Assembly (NCBI GenBank): GCA_030826945.1
Contig: JAPQLC010000017.1
Coordinates: 35,316 to 99,315 of the forward strand
Direction: 5' to 3'
Origin: Candidatus Thiobius zoothamnicola
GTDB taxonomy: Bacteria > Pseudomonadota > Gammaproteobacteria > Chromatiales > Chromatiaceae
Length of the DNA: 64,000 nucleotides
In this document: positions 55,214 to 63,346 of the stretch, piece by piece
Numbering within the stretch: position 1 is the first letter of the stretch
Layout: each line of letters starts with the position of its first letter
Notes under the pieces: generated by a model
The model's input: only the letters and a program-made list of their open reading frames with translations
What the model was told of the DNA's origin: nothing
Database searches by the model: none
Position numbers and translations under genes: made by a program

Positions 55214-55717
55214 TCAGGGCAAGTTTTTCTGGATGGCATACAAGCGACGCATCATCTGGTTGACCAGATCACGACGCATCTCCTGGCGGATTTGCTCCGC
55301 CTCCCGATCACTGCCCAAACGTTCATCCTGTGGTTGATTCAGTATGCGCAACACACGTATTGGCTGATTTTCAACCAACTCGGCCTGAGTGTGCTGGCGC
55401 AGATTGAAAGTGAATGATTCCTCCAATTCACGTTCAACCACTGCATTAGCCTCATCAACACTGAGCAAGCGTGAACCGCTTTTCCGATCACTGATGCGTA
55501 ATACGGCTTTGCCATGATCCAAAACGACTTTGATGCCTGCTTGCTGCATCTGGCGACTGATCTCTTGATACAAATCCGAATAAGGCGCAAGGCCAACGAT
55601 GCTGATCGGACTCGGCAATTTGTCAAGTCGGGGGATGGCACCACGTAGTTTGAAGCCGCAGGCGGTTAAAGAGAGCGCTAAAAAAAGCACAACGCAGTAT
55701 TGAAGGTGGTTTTTCAT
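55214..55717 (-). CDS. lptE: LPS assembly lipoprotein LptE
   Basis: LptE plugs and helps assemble the LptD outer-membrane LPS translocon. The 167-residue protein has a lipoprotein signal with lipobox LTAC and the family start CGFKLRG, followed by a mixed alpha/beta domain. It directly precedes holA. leuS, normally upstream of lptE, is not adjacent on this side; a foreign segment lies there instead. Confidence 0.94.
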   Translation of the reverse strand: MKNHLQYCVVLFLALSLTACGFKLRGAIPRLDKLPSPISIVGLAPYSDLYQEISRQMQQAGIKVVLDHGKAVLRISDRKSGSRLLSVDEANAVVERELEESFTFNLRQHTQAELVENQPIRVLRILNQPQDERLGSDREAEQIRQEMRRDLVNQMMRRLYAIQKNLP

Positions 55718-55888
55718 GCAATATGAGTTTGTTGTTACGGAACTGGCGCATTCTGAACGTCAGTATGTATTGTGTCCGAGTGTATTTCCCTTGTTATTAT
55801 TCGCATATCCATTCAACAATCAGACTTATTGTTCTTGACGGAAGATCTCCTTCCATGAATCCTAGTATTTATATAGAAATTGACGGTA

Positions 55889-55909
55889 TTAGGTAGCAAG
55901 CGTACAAAG
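55889..55909 (+). repeat. Left copy of a 21-bp inverted repeat bounding the sce7725/sce7726 island
   Basis: This 21-base sequence, beginning TTAGGTAGCAAG, matches the reverse complement of 58719-58739 at 19 of 21 positions. The two mismatches lie in the inner half. The two copies frame about 2.85 kb of AT-rich DNA. Confidence 0.85.
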
Positions 55910-55910
55910 C

Positions 55911-55936
55911 AATTAGGTGCCTGGCACCTTAGAATT
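55911..55936. repeat. REP-like palindrome
   Basis: The bases contain AGGTGCC-T-GGCACCT, a near-perfect palindrome flanked by AATT on both sides. Such AGGTGCCnGGCACCT palindromes are commonly found scattered near IS200/REP-type elements. It lies directly inside the left inverted repeat. Confidence 0.5.
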
Positions 55937-55966
55937 CTGTCAAATTTACCACTTTAAGGTGTGAAG

Positions 55967-56233
55967 ATGGCAGAAATCCACGTTATTACCGGCTTGGTAT
56001 CCAAGTGTTCAGAATTGGCAGACATTATTGCCCACCACAACCAATAAATCACCCGTTTATCAGAGGAATTGGAGACGGTAGACGCGGCGATAAAGTTATT
56101 TGACCCTGAATATAAGATTCAGGGCATTAAAGCCAAGCACTACCAACGAAAGAACCACTTCTTTGGGTATGGGGAGGCGCATAAGCTGGTGTTAGATGTA
56201 ATCTGTGAATTGCAACCTGTAGGAAAAGTATGA
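55967..56233 (+). pseudogene. Small gene of unknown function with an in-frame stop, cut by an IS1595 remnant
   Basis: The frame begins AEIHVITGLVSKCSELADII, has a TAA at 56045-56047, and continues as ITRLSEELETVDAAIKLFDP, EYKIQGIKAKHYQRKNHFFG and GEAHKLVLDVI before it runs into IS1595-like sequence. Proteins beginning like this (about 100 residues, IHVLTGLV-x-KR-x-E-L-A ... ATIKLFDP) are common in proteobacteria without known role. The gene is inactive here through the stop codon and the truncated end. Confidence 0.7.
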
Positions 56234-56454
56234 CCACATGCTTTACAACGCCACTGTTTGCGAGTTTTGATGTGGTAATGGTAAGCACCGCCACAATGAG
56301 GGCAAACAGGTTCACCATTGTTACCAGCCCAACGTGCCTGTTTGAACAGGTCAAATGCTTCATCATCACCCAAGCGGAAAATGTCCATCAAAGACATGAT
56401 GCGCGCTTTGTCTGAGAGTAGGAGGTGTTGGCCTATTTTGTTCATCGGACTCAC
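56214..56454 (-). pseudogene. IS1595-family transposase, N-terminal fragment
   Basis: The minus strand encodes the N-terminal part of an IS1595-type transposase: MDIFRLGDDEAFDLFKQARW, then the zinc ribbon CPHCGGAYHYHIKTRKQWRC KACGHTF. After CGHTFP the sequence no longer resembles the family, because it enters the neighbouring gene remnant. The catalytic DDE domain is absent. Confidence 0.8.
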
Positions 56455-56468
56455 CTTGAAAAGGTGAG

Positions 56469-56500
56469 TTTATATTGGTGCAATTCCGCACCAATATAAA
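56469..56500. repeat. Perfect 13-bp hairpin beside the IS1595 remnant
   Basis: TTTATATTGGTGC and GCACCAATATAAA are perfect inverted copies around the loop AATTCC, followed by GCTTTTTTAG. It could be an intrinsic terminator that isolates the following genes, or the end of a worn insertion sequence. Confidence 0.7.
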
Positions 56501-56570
56501 GCTTTTTTAGTGCGAAATATCACTTCTATTTGGTATGATCTTTTCCGACACAAATTTTTAAGGGGTAACC

Positions 56571-56744
56571 ATGGAACAAACAGACTTCATGAAAATTTTG
56601 GAAGAATTGGGGGTAAAAGGAGTCAATGATTACAAAATATCCGAGATGACGGGTATAGAAAGAAGTAAAATAACTAAGCTCAGAATAGGGATTAAGAAGC
56701 AAGCTTTCTATGATGATGGTATGGAAGTTATGGGAATATATTAA
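56571..56744 (+). CDS. Small HTH-like protein
   Basis: This 57-residue gene is preceded by AAGGGG at good distance from the ATG and by a TATGAT -10-like box about 35 bases upstream. The product EQTDFMKILEELGVKGVNDY followed by KISEMTGIERSKITKLRIGI reads like a Cro/XRE-type helix-turn-helix, with the recognition helix in RSKITKLRIG. It precedes the sce7726/sce7725 pair by about 55 bases and may regulate it. Confidence 0.65.
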   Translation: MEQTDFMKILEELGVKGVNDYKISEMTGIERSKITKLRIGIKKQAFYDDGMEVMGIY

Positions 56745-56797
56745 AATAAATCTCAAGATGTAATATAGACTAACAGGTTTGTTGTTCAGTAATAAAT

Positions 56798-57727
56798 ATG
56801 TTTTTATTCCATGATCTGGCTTTCTGTGGTAGGGTAACCGGCACTATGGTTAGGCTAAGATCAAATCAAGAAAAAGCAAAAGTTTTGCAACATGTATTTT
56901 CTAAAAAGATGATGCAAGAATTAGCTTGTCAATGCAAAACTCCGGCGAAGCTCAATGAGATTATAAAAGCAACAATAGGTAAAGATTTTAATGGAGTAAA
57001 AAAATTATATGAATTGTTTGATTATTTTTACAGTACTCTTGTTTCCGAATACAGAACTGAATATGTTTACAAAAATGCTATAGCGTCTAAGATTGTTAAA
57101 GGTAGACACAGGTTAAAAAATGTTTCTTTTTACTCGGAGTTTCGAGTTAGAGACTCTATAGCTGATTGCGTTATAGCAAATGGAGAAACCACTTCATACG
57201 AAATAAAAACTGAATATGATTCTTTTAAAAGGTTAGAAAAGCAGCTTTCTTCATACAGAAAAGTATTTGATAAAATCTTCTTGGTAGTGTCTGAGTCAAA
57301 AATAAAGAATGCATTAAGCAGTGTAAGCGATGATGTTGGAGTTCTTGTTCTTTCTGATAAATATACTTTATCTGAGTATAGATCAGCCAAAAGTCAAATA
57401 GAGAATCATTCTTATGAGATAATTTTCGACTGCCTTCGTAAAAAAGAATACGAAAAAATAATTATAAAACATTTTGGTGAGCTTCCAAATGCAAAGCCTG
57501 TTTTAGTGAGAGATGAATGTAGAAAGATGTTTTCCACTTTGTCAAGAGAAACCATAAGCGAAGAATTACTGAAGTCATTGAGAGGCAGGAGATCGTCTGA
57601 ATCTTACAAAGAACTAGCATTGGCTATGCCTGAATCACTTACATCTATTTCCATGACTTTAGATATCAGCCATAAACAAAAAGAACAATTAATTGCTAAC
57701 ATGAATCTACCTATTTCCGTTCATTAA
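56798..57727 (+). CDS. sce7726 family protein, possible PD-(D/E)xK nuclease
   Basis: The 309-residue protein (start uncertain; an in-frame ATG at 56846 is equally likely, as neither has a good ribosome site) has the sce7726 core: YRTEYVYKNAIASKIVKGRH, SFYSEFRVRDSIADCVIANG, TTSYEIKTEYDSFKRLEKQL and SYRKVFDKIFLVVSE. The D ... E-I-K pattern in ADC...YEIK resembles a PD-(D/E)xK nuclease active site. The family is usually encoded next to sce7725 and often in genomic islands. Its composition is much more AT-rich than the core. Function is unknown to me; DNA cleavage in defence is a guess. Confidence 0.8.
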   Translation: MFLFHDLAFCGRVTGTMVRLRSNQEKAKVLQHVFSKKMMQELACQCKTPAKLNEIIKATIGKDFNGVKKLYELFDYFYSTLVSEYRTEYVYKNAIASKIVKGRHRLKNVSFYSEFRVRDSIADCVIANGETTSYEIKTEYDSFKRLEKQLSSYRKVFDKIFLVVSESKIKNALSSVSDDVGVLVLSDKYTLSEYRSAKSQIENHSYEIIFDCLRKKEYEKIIIKHFGELPNAKPVLVRDECRKMFSTLSRETISEELLKSLRGRRSSESYKELALAMPESLTSISMTLDISHKQKEQLIANMNLPISVH

Positions 57728-57746
57728 TCAACAGGGATATTTATCT

Positions 57747-58691
57747 ATGTATTTTCCAATATTGAGAGGAAAACAATATGAGCTTCTAGCTTTACGAGAA
57801 TGTAAACAAAAAATATCGGATTCAGGCGCAATAACTCCAATAATTGAGCCTGTGAATACCAGCGTAAGGGATATTCTGAAATGTATTGAGAAATTATCAG
57901 ACGCAAATGCCCCGCATATCGTTTTATGCAACCCTCAAGTAGGTAGTTATGTGAGAGATAGAAGGTCTCTTGAATATTTAATTGGAAAAATTCATAGTCT
58001 TGGCGATGTAACAAAATTCGCGTACGCTATACACGATGAAACAACTTCTAATGAATTAGATTACTTTAAGTCCTTGGCTGGTGATAAGAGAATATCATTG
58101 ATACACCACTCAACATATTCCGATGTGCAAGAATTATCCAGCATAATTAATTCAGAATTTTTTGATTTTCATGTTTTCATAAAGCAAAGCACAAGTCGCC
58201 ATTATCGCAACCAATTCCTTAAAGAAAAATCAGTAGTTATACAAGATAGCTTTAGGAAGGTTCAGCGTAATGCAGACTACGCTAACCCTGACACCGAGTT
58301 TTTAAGCGATCAACATTTGACATATCAGGAAGACAATCTTCTTGGATTTGGAGATTACTCTATCATTGGTGACTATTTTAAACCCGGCGGAGGGCAGGCT
58401 CATGTTGCAGCAATACATCTTGTGTATGAAAAACCCCCTTTAGGTGAAATATGGGTGAAGCACTTTTTGTCTGAAATATATGATTATCCCAATCCGCCTG
58501 CTGAGTTAATCAGTGAAGCACTTACGGAAACCATCCCCTTCATAAGGGAGCATGAAATGACTAATTATTCGTCGGCATGTCAGGATTTGATTGATCTATA
58601 TGAAACAGGTAGAGCAACCAGCCTTGGTTGGGTAAAAAAAGTATCGATTAAACATCATATTGAGTTGATGATTCATTTGCTAACCCGATAG
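57747..58691 (+). CDS. sce7725 family protein
   Basis: The 314-residue protein starts with MYFPILRGKQYELLALRE, the mark of the sce7725 family, and has HIVLCNPQVG, IQDSFRKVQRNADY and FGDYSIIGDYFKPGGG among conserved parts, probably a TIM-barrel-like fold as suggested by alternating strands and helices. It follows sce7726 by about 20 bases, the standard pair. It is AT-rich and lies within the inverted-repeat-bounded island. Biochemical role unknown. Confidence 0.82.
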   Translation: MYFPILRGKQYELLALRECKQKISDSGAITPIIEPVNTSVRDILKCIEKLSDANAPHIVLCNPQVGSYVRDRRSLEYLIGKIHSLGDVTKFAYAIHDETTSNELDYFKSLAGDKRISLIHHSTYSDVQELSSIINSEFFDFHVFIKQSTSRHYRNQFLKEKSVVIQDSFRKVQRNADYANPDTEFLSDQHLTYQEDNLLGFGDYSIIGDYFKPGGGQAHVAAIHLVYEKPPLGEIWVKHFLSEIYDYPNPPAELISEALTETIPFIREHEMTNYSSACQDLIDLYETGRATSLGWVKKVSIKHHIELMIHLLTR

Positions 58692-58718
58692 TTTAATTTG
58701 GTTTTGATAATAGCTGCT

Positions 58719-58739
58719 CTTTGTGCACTTGCTACCTAA
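58719..58739 (-). repeat. Right copy of the 21-bp inverted repeat
   Basis: It reads, on the minus strand, TTAGGTAGCAAG followed by a near-copy of the left repeat's inner half (2 mismatches in 21). Plus-strand sequence ends GCTACCTAA. Immediately to the right begins the AlbA_2-type gene remnant. Confidence 0.85.
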
Positions 58740-58741
58740 CA

Positions 58742-58968
58742 CTGGGAATTGATGCTATCTTGACGATTGATCAGATTCACTATGGCAACTCCAATATGCG
58801 GAACCCCGCCTTGCGTCACATGCCAGTAAAATATTGCCTTATCGGGGTATGGGAACGGGTATTCCCAGGGTGCTCAGGGCTTATCCAAATGTTGAGATCA
58901 AGGAAGATAGAAACGCTAACCAACTCAGCGTCATCGTGAAGCGTCCAAGCCCTGTAAATAACCGATGA
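58742..58968 (+). pseudogene. 3' remnant of an AlbA_2/RecG-like transcriptional regulator, frameshifted
   Basis: After the repeat, one frame reads GIDAILTIDQIHYGNSNMRN PAL and then, shifted, LASHASKILPYRGMGTGIPR and VLRAYPNVEIKEDRNANQLS ending VIVKRPSPVNNR. This is the C-terminal part of AlbA_2 (Schlafen-like) proteins, with the usual GNS-x-x-RNP and PYRGxGTGIxR motifs. The N-terminal DNA-binding and ATPase parts are missing. Its stop overlaps the start of dusA. Confidence 0.75.
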
Positions 58969-59960
58969 AGAACAAAGAGTTGCAAGAAATCAAGCTGGAT
59001 AGGCGTTTATCTGTTGCTCCCATGCTGGATCATACGGATCGCTACTGCCGTTACTTTTTACGACAAATCAGCCGCCGCACGTTGCTGTATACGGAAATGA
59101 TCACGACAGGCGCATTGCTGCACCGTGATCCCGCCCGATTTTTGGATTACCATCCGGCGGAGCATCCATTGGCGATACAGTTGGGAGGCAGTGAACCCGA
59201 TGCACTGGCGGCTTGTGCCGGGATGGCGGATGAGTGGGGTTATGATGAAATCAACTTGAATGTGGGGTGCCCGTCGGACCGTGTGCAGTCCGGTCGCTTT
59301 GGTGCTTGTTTGATGGCAGAGCCGGATCGGGTGGCGGAGTGCATGAGCGCCATGCGCACCGCGACTCAAAAGCCAGTGACGATAAAACACCGGATCGGTA
59401 TTGATGAAATGGATAGTTATGAGGCGTTGGCCCGGTTTGTTGATACGATAGCCAATGCGGGTTGCGATGTTTTCATCGTCCATGCGCGCAAAGCCTGGTT
59501 GCAGGGACTCAATCCGAAACAGAACCGTGATATCCCTCCGCTACGTTATGATGTCGTACACCAACTGAAACGGGATTTTCCAGATCTCACCTGGGTCATT
59601 AATGGTGGCTTCACGCATTTGGCTGAGGTTGATGAGCAATTGCAACAGCTTGATGGTGTGATGATCGGACGCGAAATTTACCGCAATCCCTGGCTGTTGG
59701 CGGATGTTGATCACCGAATCTACGTGGATCGAAGAGAAAATCGGTCACGTCGGCAAGTCGTCGAAAGTATGCTGCCTTTTATTGAACATGCCTGCTCACA
59801 AGGTACGCCGCTACACCGTATCACCCGACATATGTCAGGACTGTATCAAGGTCAACCCGGCGCACGAAAATGGCGGAGATATTTATCCGAACATGCTCAC
59901 CAAGCTGGCACTGGCGTTGAGATCATTGAAAACGCTTTGCGTTCAATTTTAGCTGCCTGA
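58965..59960 (+). CDS. dusA: tRNA-dihydrouridine synthase DusA
   Basis: DusA reduces uridines 20 and 20a in the D-loop of tRNAs with FMN and NADPH. The 331-residue protein has the TIM-barrel signature VAPMLDHTDRYCRYFLRQIS, EINLNVGCPSDRVQSGRFGA with the catalytic Cys in FGACLM, VTIKHRIGIDE, FIVHARKAWLQGLNPKQNR, INGGF and GVMIGREIYRNPWLL. Its 5' end is a known integration site for genomic islands in gammaproteobacteria, and foreign DNA does lie just upstream here. Confidence 0.97.
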   Translation: MKNKELQEIKLDRRLSVAPMLDHTDRYCRYFLRQISRRTLLYTEMITTGALLHRDPARFLDYHPAEHPLAIQLGGSEPDALAACAGMADEWGYDEINLNVGCPSDRVQSGRFGACLMAEPDRVAECMSAMRTATQKPVTIKHRIGIDEMDSYEALARFVDTIANAGCDVFIVHARKAWLQGLNPKQNRDIPPLRYDVVHQLKRDFPDLTWVINGGFTHLAEVDEQLQQLDGVMIGREIYRNPWLLADVDHRIYVDRRENRSRRQVVESMLPFIEHACSQGTPLHRITRHMSGLYQGQPGARKWRRYLSEHAHQAGTGVEIIENALRSILAA

Positions 59961-59961
59961 A

Positions 59962-61524
59962 TCACTGAATAACCTGCGCGTTATCCACGAAAACCCGATA
60001 GTGCCGCAGTGCATTCTGCTGAACTGAGCCATGAGGACGCAGAATCACTTCCTGACCCGGCGACAGTATTTCGCGCAACTGAAAGTTGGCGATCTCGCGG
60101 ATCCCTGCGCCAGCCTGTTCGCCCAGAATGAGGCGTATTTTGTGCGCTTTGATGGGGGATGTGTTTTTCACCCGGATCAGTAAATCACCTCTGCGCCCGA
60201 TATCCAGATTGGCGCGAATGTACTTCTCCGGGCGATCCGCCAATTCCAATCGAGCCAACAACATACCAGCCGCCCCGCCTAATTTGGATTTCGCGGTAGC
60301 GGCTTTGGAGAGATGTTGGATCGCCAAAGATTTTTGACCTGCCGCTTCGGCTATTCGCCCCAATTCCCAATAAGCCTCAGTAGTGGGTAATAGTTGGGTA
60401 CTGCGCTGCAAATCATGTTTCGCCATGTCAGTTTGATTCAGCTTTTGGCGTAATAAACCGCGCGATAAATGGAAACGGAAATAGTCCGGGTTATGCCGTA
60501 ACGCCCGGTTGTAATTTGTCAAAGCATCCGTATCACGTCCTTGGTGCTCGCGGATATCGCCACGCAATGCATGAAATAATGCTTCATTCGGCTCAATACG
60601 CAGCGCCTGATTGGCCAATCGCAATGCTTGCGGCGCATTATCCTTGTTCAAGGCTTCGATGCCCTTGTCATAAGCGGCATAGGCGGGTTGAGTCTGGCGT
60701 AAATGTTCGGTCGCTTGCCGATAATCCTGCTCACCCAGGCGACCACCCGGGTTGCCTAATGAGTCAACCAGTTGCCGATTATTCTCCACCCGCTCGGGCG
60801 AAGGCGGATGCGAAGCGAACAAGCCTTCCAGCCAACCCGGTTGATGGTCTTCACTCAGACGTACGAAGGTTTGTTGCAGACCCACAGCGGCTTGAGGGTC
60901 ATAACCTGCCCGTACCATATAGCGGATGCCATAGTGATCGGCTTCACGTTCAGCTTCCCGACTGTAGTGCATGGTGGCTAAACCAGAACCCAGATTCACC
61001 CCCAGCATGCCTGCCTGACGGTACCTGGAGTTCGCCAGGGCCACGCCAGCCGCGAGCACCGCACCTTGCATGAAAATACCACGTTCCATGCTTTTCGCAC
61101 TGTGCCGGGCCGCCGCATGAATTACTTCATGCGCCAACACAGCTGCCAGTTCCGCTTCGTTTTTCAGTTCCAACAGCAAACCGCGATTGATCGCGATTTT
61201 CCCACCCGGTAAAGCCCAGGCGTTCGGCGTGCTGTCATTCACGACATGAAATTCATAATCCAGTTTACGATCACTGACTTTAGCGATCCGTTGACCAACT
61301 GACTGGACGTAAGCCACCAAATCAGGATCGGCGACATAATCACCGCCTTGGGCCTGTCGATAAGGCTCATAGTTTTTACGCCCAATCGCCCGTTCCTGGC
61401 TTTCGCTGACCAGATTGAATTCCCTGGCACCCGTGACCGGGTTGGTTGAGCAGGCGGCCAATAATCCAAGCAGGCTGATGAATAATCCATATTGGACAAG
61501 ATTACGCACAGATAACATCAGCAA
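59962..61524 (-). CDS. BepA-like periplasmic M48 metalloprotease lipoprotein with TPR repeats
   Basis: The 520-residue protein has a lipoprotein signal with lipobox LAAC (BepA of E. coli is not lipidated), an M48 peptidase domain with zinc-binding HEVIHAAARH at about residue 130 and the third ligand in EREADHYGIRYM, and TPR repeats in the C-terminal half (around ALRIEPNEALFHALRGDI and NYNRALRHNPDYFRFHLSRG). Such proteases degrade or help assemble LptD and BamA and keep outer membrane integrity. The protein is convergent with dusA. Confidence 0.9.
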   Translation of the reverse strand: MLMLSVRNLVQYGLFISLLGLLAACSTNPVTGAREFNLVSESQERAIGRKNYEPYRQAQGGDYVADPDLVAYVQSVGQRIAKVSDRKLDYEFHVVNDSTPNAWALPGGKIAINRGLLLELKNEAELAAVLAHEVIHAAARHSAKSMERGIFMQGAVLAAGVALANSRYRQAGMLGVNLGSGLATMHYSREAEREADHYGIRYMVRAGYDPQAAVGLQQTFVRLSEDHQPGWLEGLFASHPPSPERVENNRQLVDSLGNPGGRLGEQDYRQATEHLRQTQPAYAAYDKGIEALNKDNAPQALRLANQALRIEPNEALFHALRGDIREHQGRDTDALTNYNRALRHNPDYFRFHLSRGLLRQKLNQTDMAKHDLQRSTQLLPTTEAYWELGRIAEAAGQKSLAIQHLSKAATAKSKLGGAAGMLLARLELADRPEKYIRANLDIGRRGDLLIRVKNTSPIKAHKIRLILGEQAGAGIREIANFQLREILSPGQEVILRPHGSVQQNALRHYRVFVDNAQVIQ

Positions 61525-61582
61525 AGTCTCATATTTTGAAGAAATAGCGACGACTCTATCGGATAAAATCCGATAACCAAGA

Positions 61583-62428
61583 TCAGTTGGAGGCTTTCAT
61601 CCTTCGGGATAAACCACTATGCACACGTTTGCGTCCTTGTTGTGTGTCGGGTCGAAACAAGCGCCCCCAAGGCCGGTCGGTGCGGAGATCCACCGCTTTT
61701 AGCAACGCTTTACGTTCCAGTTTATCCAGTTCGCGCCATTGTCCCACTTTAACCGCGCTATCCAGAATGACTGGCCCATAACGAACCCGTTTGAGTCGTG
61801 AGACCCGGGTTTCCACCGCTTGCCACAAACGTCGCACCTCACGGTTACGGCCTTCCATGATCACGACATGAAACCATCGGTTGAGCTTTTCACCGCCGGA
61901 TTCGACCACATCCTCAAATCGCGCTGGCCCATCCTCCAATTCCACGCCTTGCACCAATTGTTTCACCTTGTCTTGAGTGACTTCCCCATGCACCCGTACG
62001 GCATATTCACGATCCAGCCGATATTTGGGATGCATCAAGCGATTCGCCAATTCGCCATCATTGGTCAGTAACAACAAGCCGCTGCTGTTGATATCAAGTC
62101 GTCCAACGCTGATCCAACGCCCGCTGGGCGGCTTGGGCAATTGGTCAAAGACGGTGCGGCGATTTTGCGGATCGTGGCGCGTCACCAGTTCACCTTCTGG
62201 TTTGTTATATAGCACGACATAACGTTCATTCGCATTGAGGCGTTTGCGTCCGACCGGGCGCTCATCCAGCAGGATCGTATCTTCTGATTGAGCGCGATCA
62301 CCCAAACGCGCGATTCGTCCATTCAATTTGACCCGACCCGCACTGATCCAGCCCTCAATCTCTCGGCGCGAACCCAATCCGGCGTTAGCCAACACTTTTT
62401 GCAGCCGTTCGCCACTTTTATCAGACAT
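61583..62428 (-). CDS. rluB: 23S rRNA pseudouridine synthase RluB
   Basis: RluB makes pseudouridine 2605 in 23S rRNA. The 281-residue protein has an N-terminal S4 RNA-binding domain (LQKVLANAGLGSRREIEGWI), and the catalytic domain with the Asp nucleophile in ISVGRLDINSSGLLLLTNDG, NKPEGELVTRHDP, and EGRNREVRRLWQAVE. A basic tail ends SRRMKASN. I prefer RluB to RluE and RluF because of the S4 domain and VGRLDINSSGL form. Confidence 0.93.
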   Translation of the reverse strand: MSDKSGERLQKVLANAGLGSRREIEGWISAGRVKLNGRIARLGDRAQSEDTILLDERPVGRKRLNANERYVVLYNKPEGELVTRHDPQNRRTVFDQLPKPPSGRWISVGRLDINSSGLLLLTNDGELANRLMHPKYRLDREYAVRVHGEVTQDKVKQLVQGVELEDGPARFEDVVESGGEKLNRWFHVVIMEGRNREVRRLWQAVETRVSRLKRVRYGPVILDSAVKVGQWRELDKLERKALLKAVDLRTDRPWGRLFRPDTQQGRKRVHSGLSRRMKASN

Positions 62429-62494
62429 TTTTGCTGTCCTGGTTAAACCACGTTAAGATTTCCGCATTATAACGATTGATCCCGCCAAAACCGT

Positions 62495-63241
62495 ATGGAT
62501 GACGACATTCTGTTACGTTACAGCCGCCAGATAATGCTGCCGGAAATGGGTATTGAAGGCCAACAAAAATTCCAGCACAGCAAAGTTCTGGTGATCGGAC
62601 TGGGCGGCCTGGGTTCGCCGGTTGCCCTGTATCTGGCGTCCGCTGGCGTGGGCCAATTGGAATTAGTGGATGATGATGCGGTTGACTTATCCAACCTGCA
62701 ACGGCAAATCGCTCACTCAACAGACCATATCGGCCAAACCAAAGTCAGTTCGGCGCAGCAGCGGCTTCGCCGACTTAACCCGTTTTGTGACACCATCACG
62801 CATGCCAGACGATTGAATGAGAGTGCGCTGGAACGGATCATTCAACGAGTTGATGCCGTGGTTGACTGCTGTGACAATTTCACCACCCGCTTTCAACTTA
62901 ACCGGATTTGCCACGCGGCCCGCACGCCCTTGATATCAGGCGCGGCGATTCGCTGGGAAGGCCAGATCAGTGTGTTCACCTATCAAAATGACGCTGCCTG
63001 TTATCGTTGTCTTTATGAAGACGAAGGTGATGAAGCGCTGAATTGCAGCGAAAATGGTGTGATCGCGCCATTAGTCGGTATTATCGGCAGCTTGCAAGCC
63101 TTGGAAACCCTGAAAGTGCTTGCTCATGTCGGTGATACTTTACATAACCGCCTGGTCCTGCTGGACGGCCTGAGCCACACATGGCGGAGTATTCAGCTAA
63201 GCCCGGATCCTGCTTGTCCTGTCTGCGGAACACAAGCATGA
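62495..63241 (+). CDS. moeB: Molybdopterin-synthase adenylyltransferase MoeB (or ThiF)
   Basis: MoeB activates MoaD by adenylation for molybdopterin synthesis. The 248-residue protein has the E1-like fold: LLRYSRQIMLPEMGIEGQQK, glycine-rich VLVIGLGGLGSPVALYLASA, VDDDAVDLSNLQRQ, DCCDNFTTRFQLN, two CxxC zinc pairs (CYRCLY and CPVCG) and a conserved Cys in EALNCSENGV. It stands alone, so the partner (MoaD or ThiS) cannot be seen; MoeB and ThiF cannot be told apart with certainty. Confidence 0.9.
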   Translation: MDDDILLRYSRQIMLPEMGIEGQQKFQHSKVLVIGLGGLGSPVALYLASAGVGQLELVDDDAVDLSNLQRQIAHSTDHIGQTKVSSAQQRLRRLNPFCDTITHARRLNESALERIIQRVDAVVDCCDNFTTRFQLNRICHAARTPLISGAAIRWEGQISVFTYQNDAACYRCLYEDEGDEALNCSENGVIAPLVGIIGSLQALETLKVLAHVGDTLHNRLVLLDGLSHTWRSIQLSPDPACPVCGTQA

Positions 63242-63346
63242 TGTTATATCCTTTCGCCAATCGCGGTATCTCCAACTTATCCTTATCCCTTGAACCAAGC
63301 GAAGTTATTCCACATTCAATTAACCACCCGTTAGCGAGCTTGCCCA

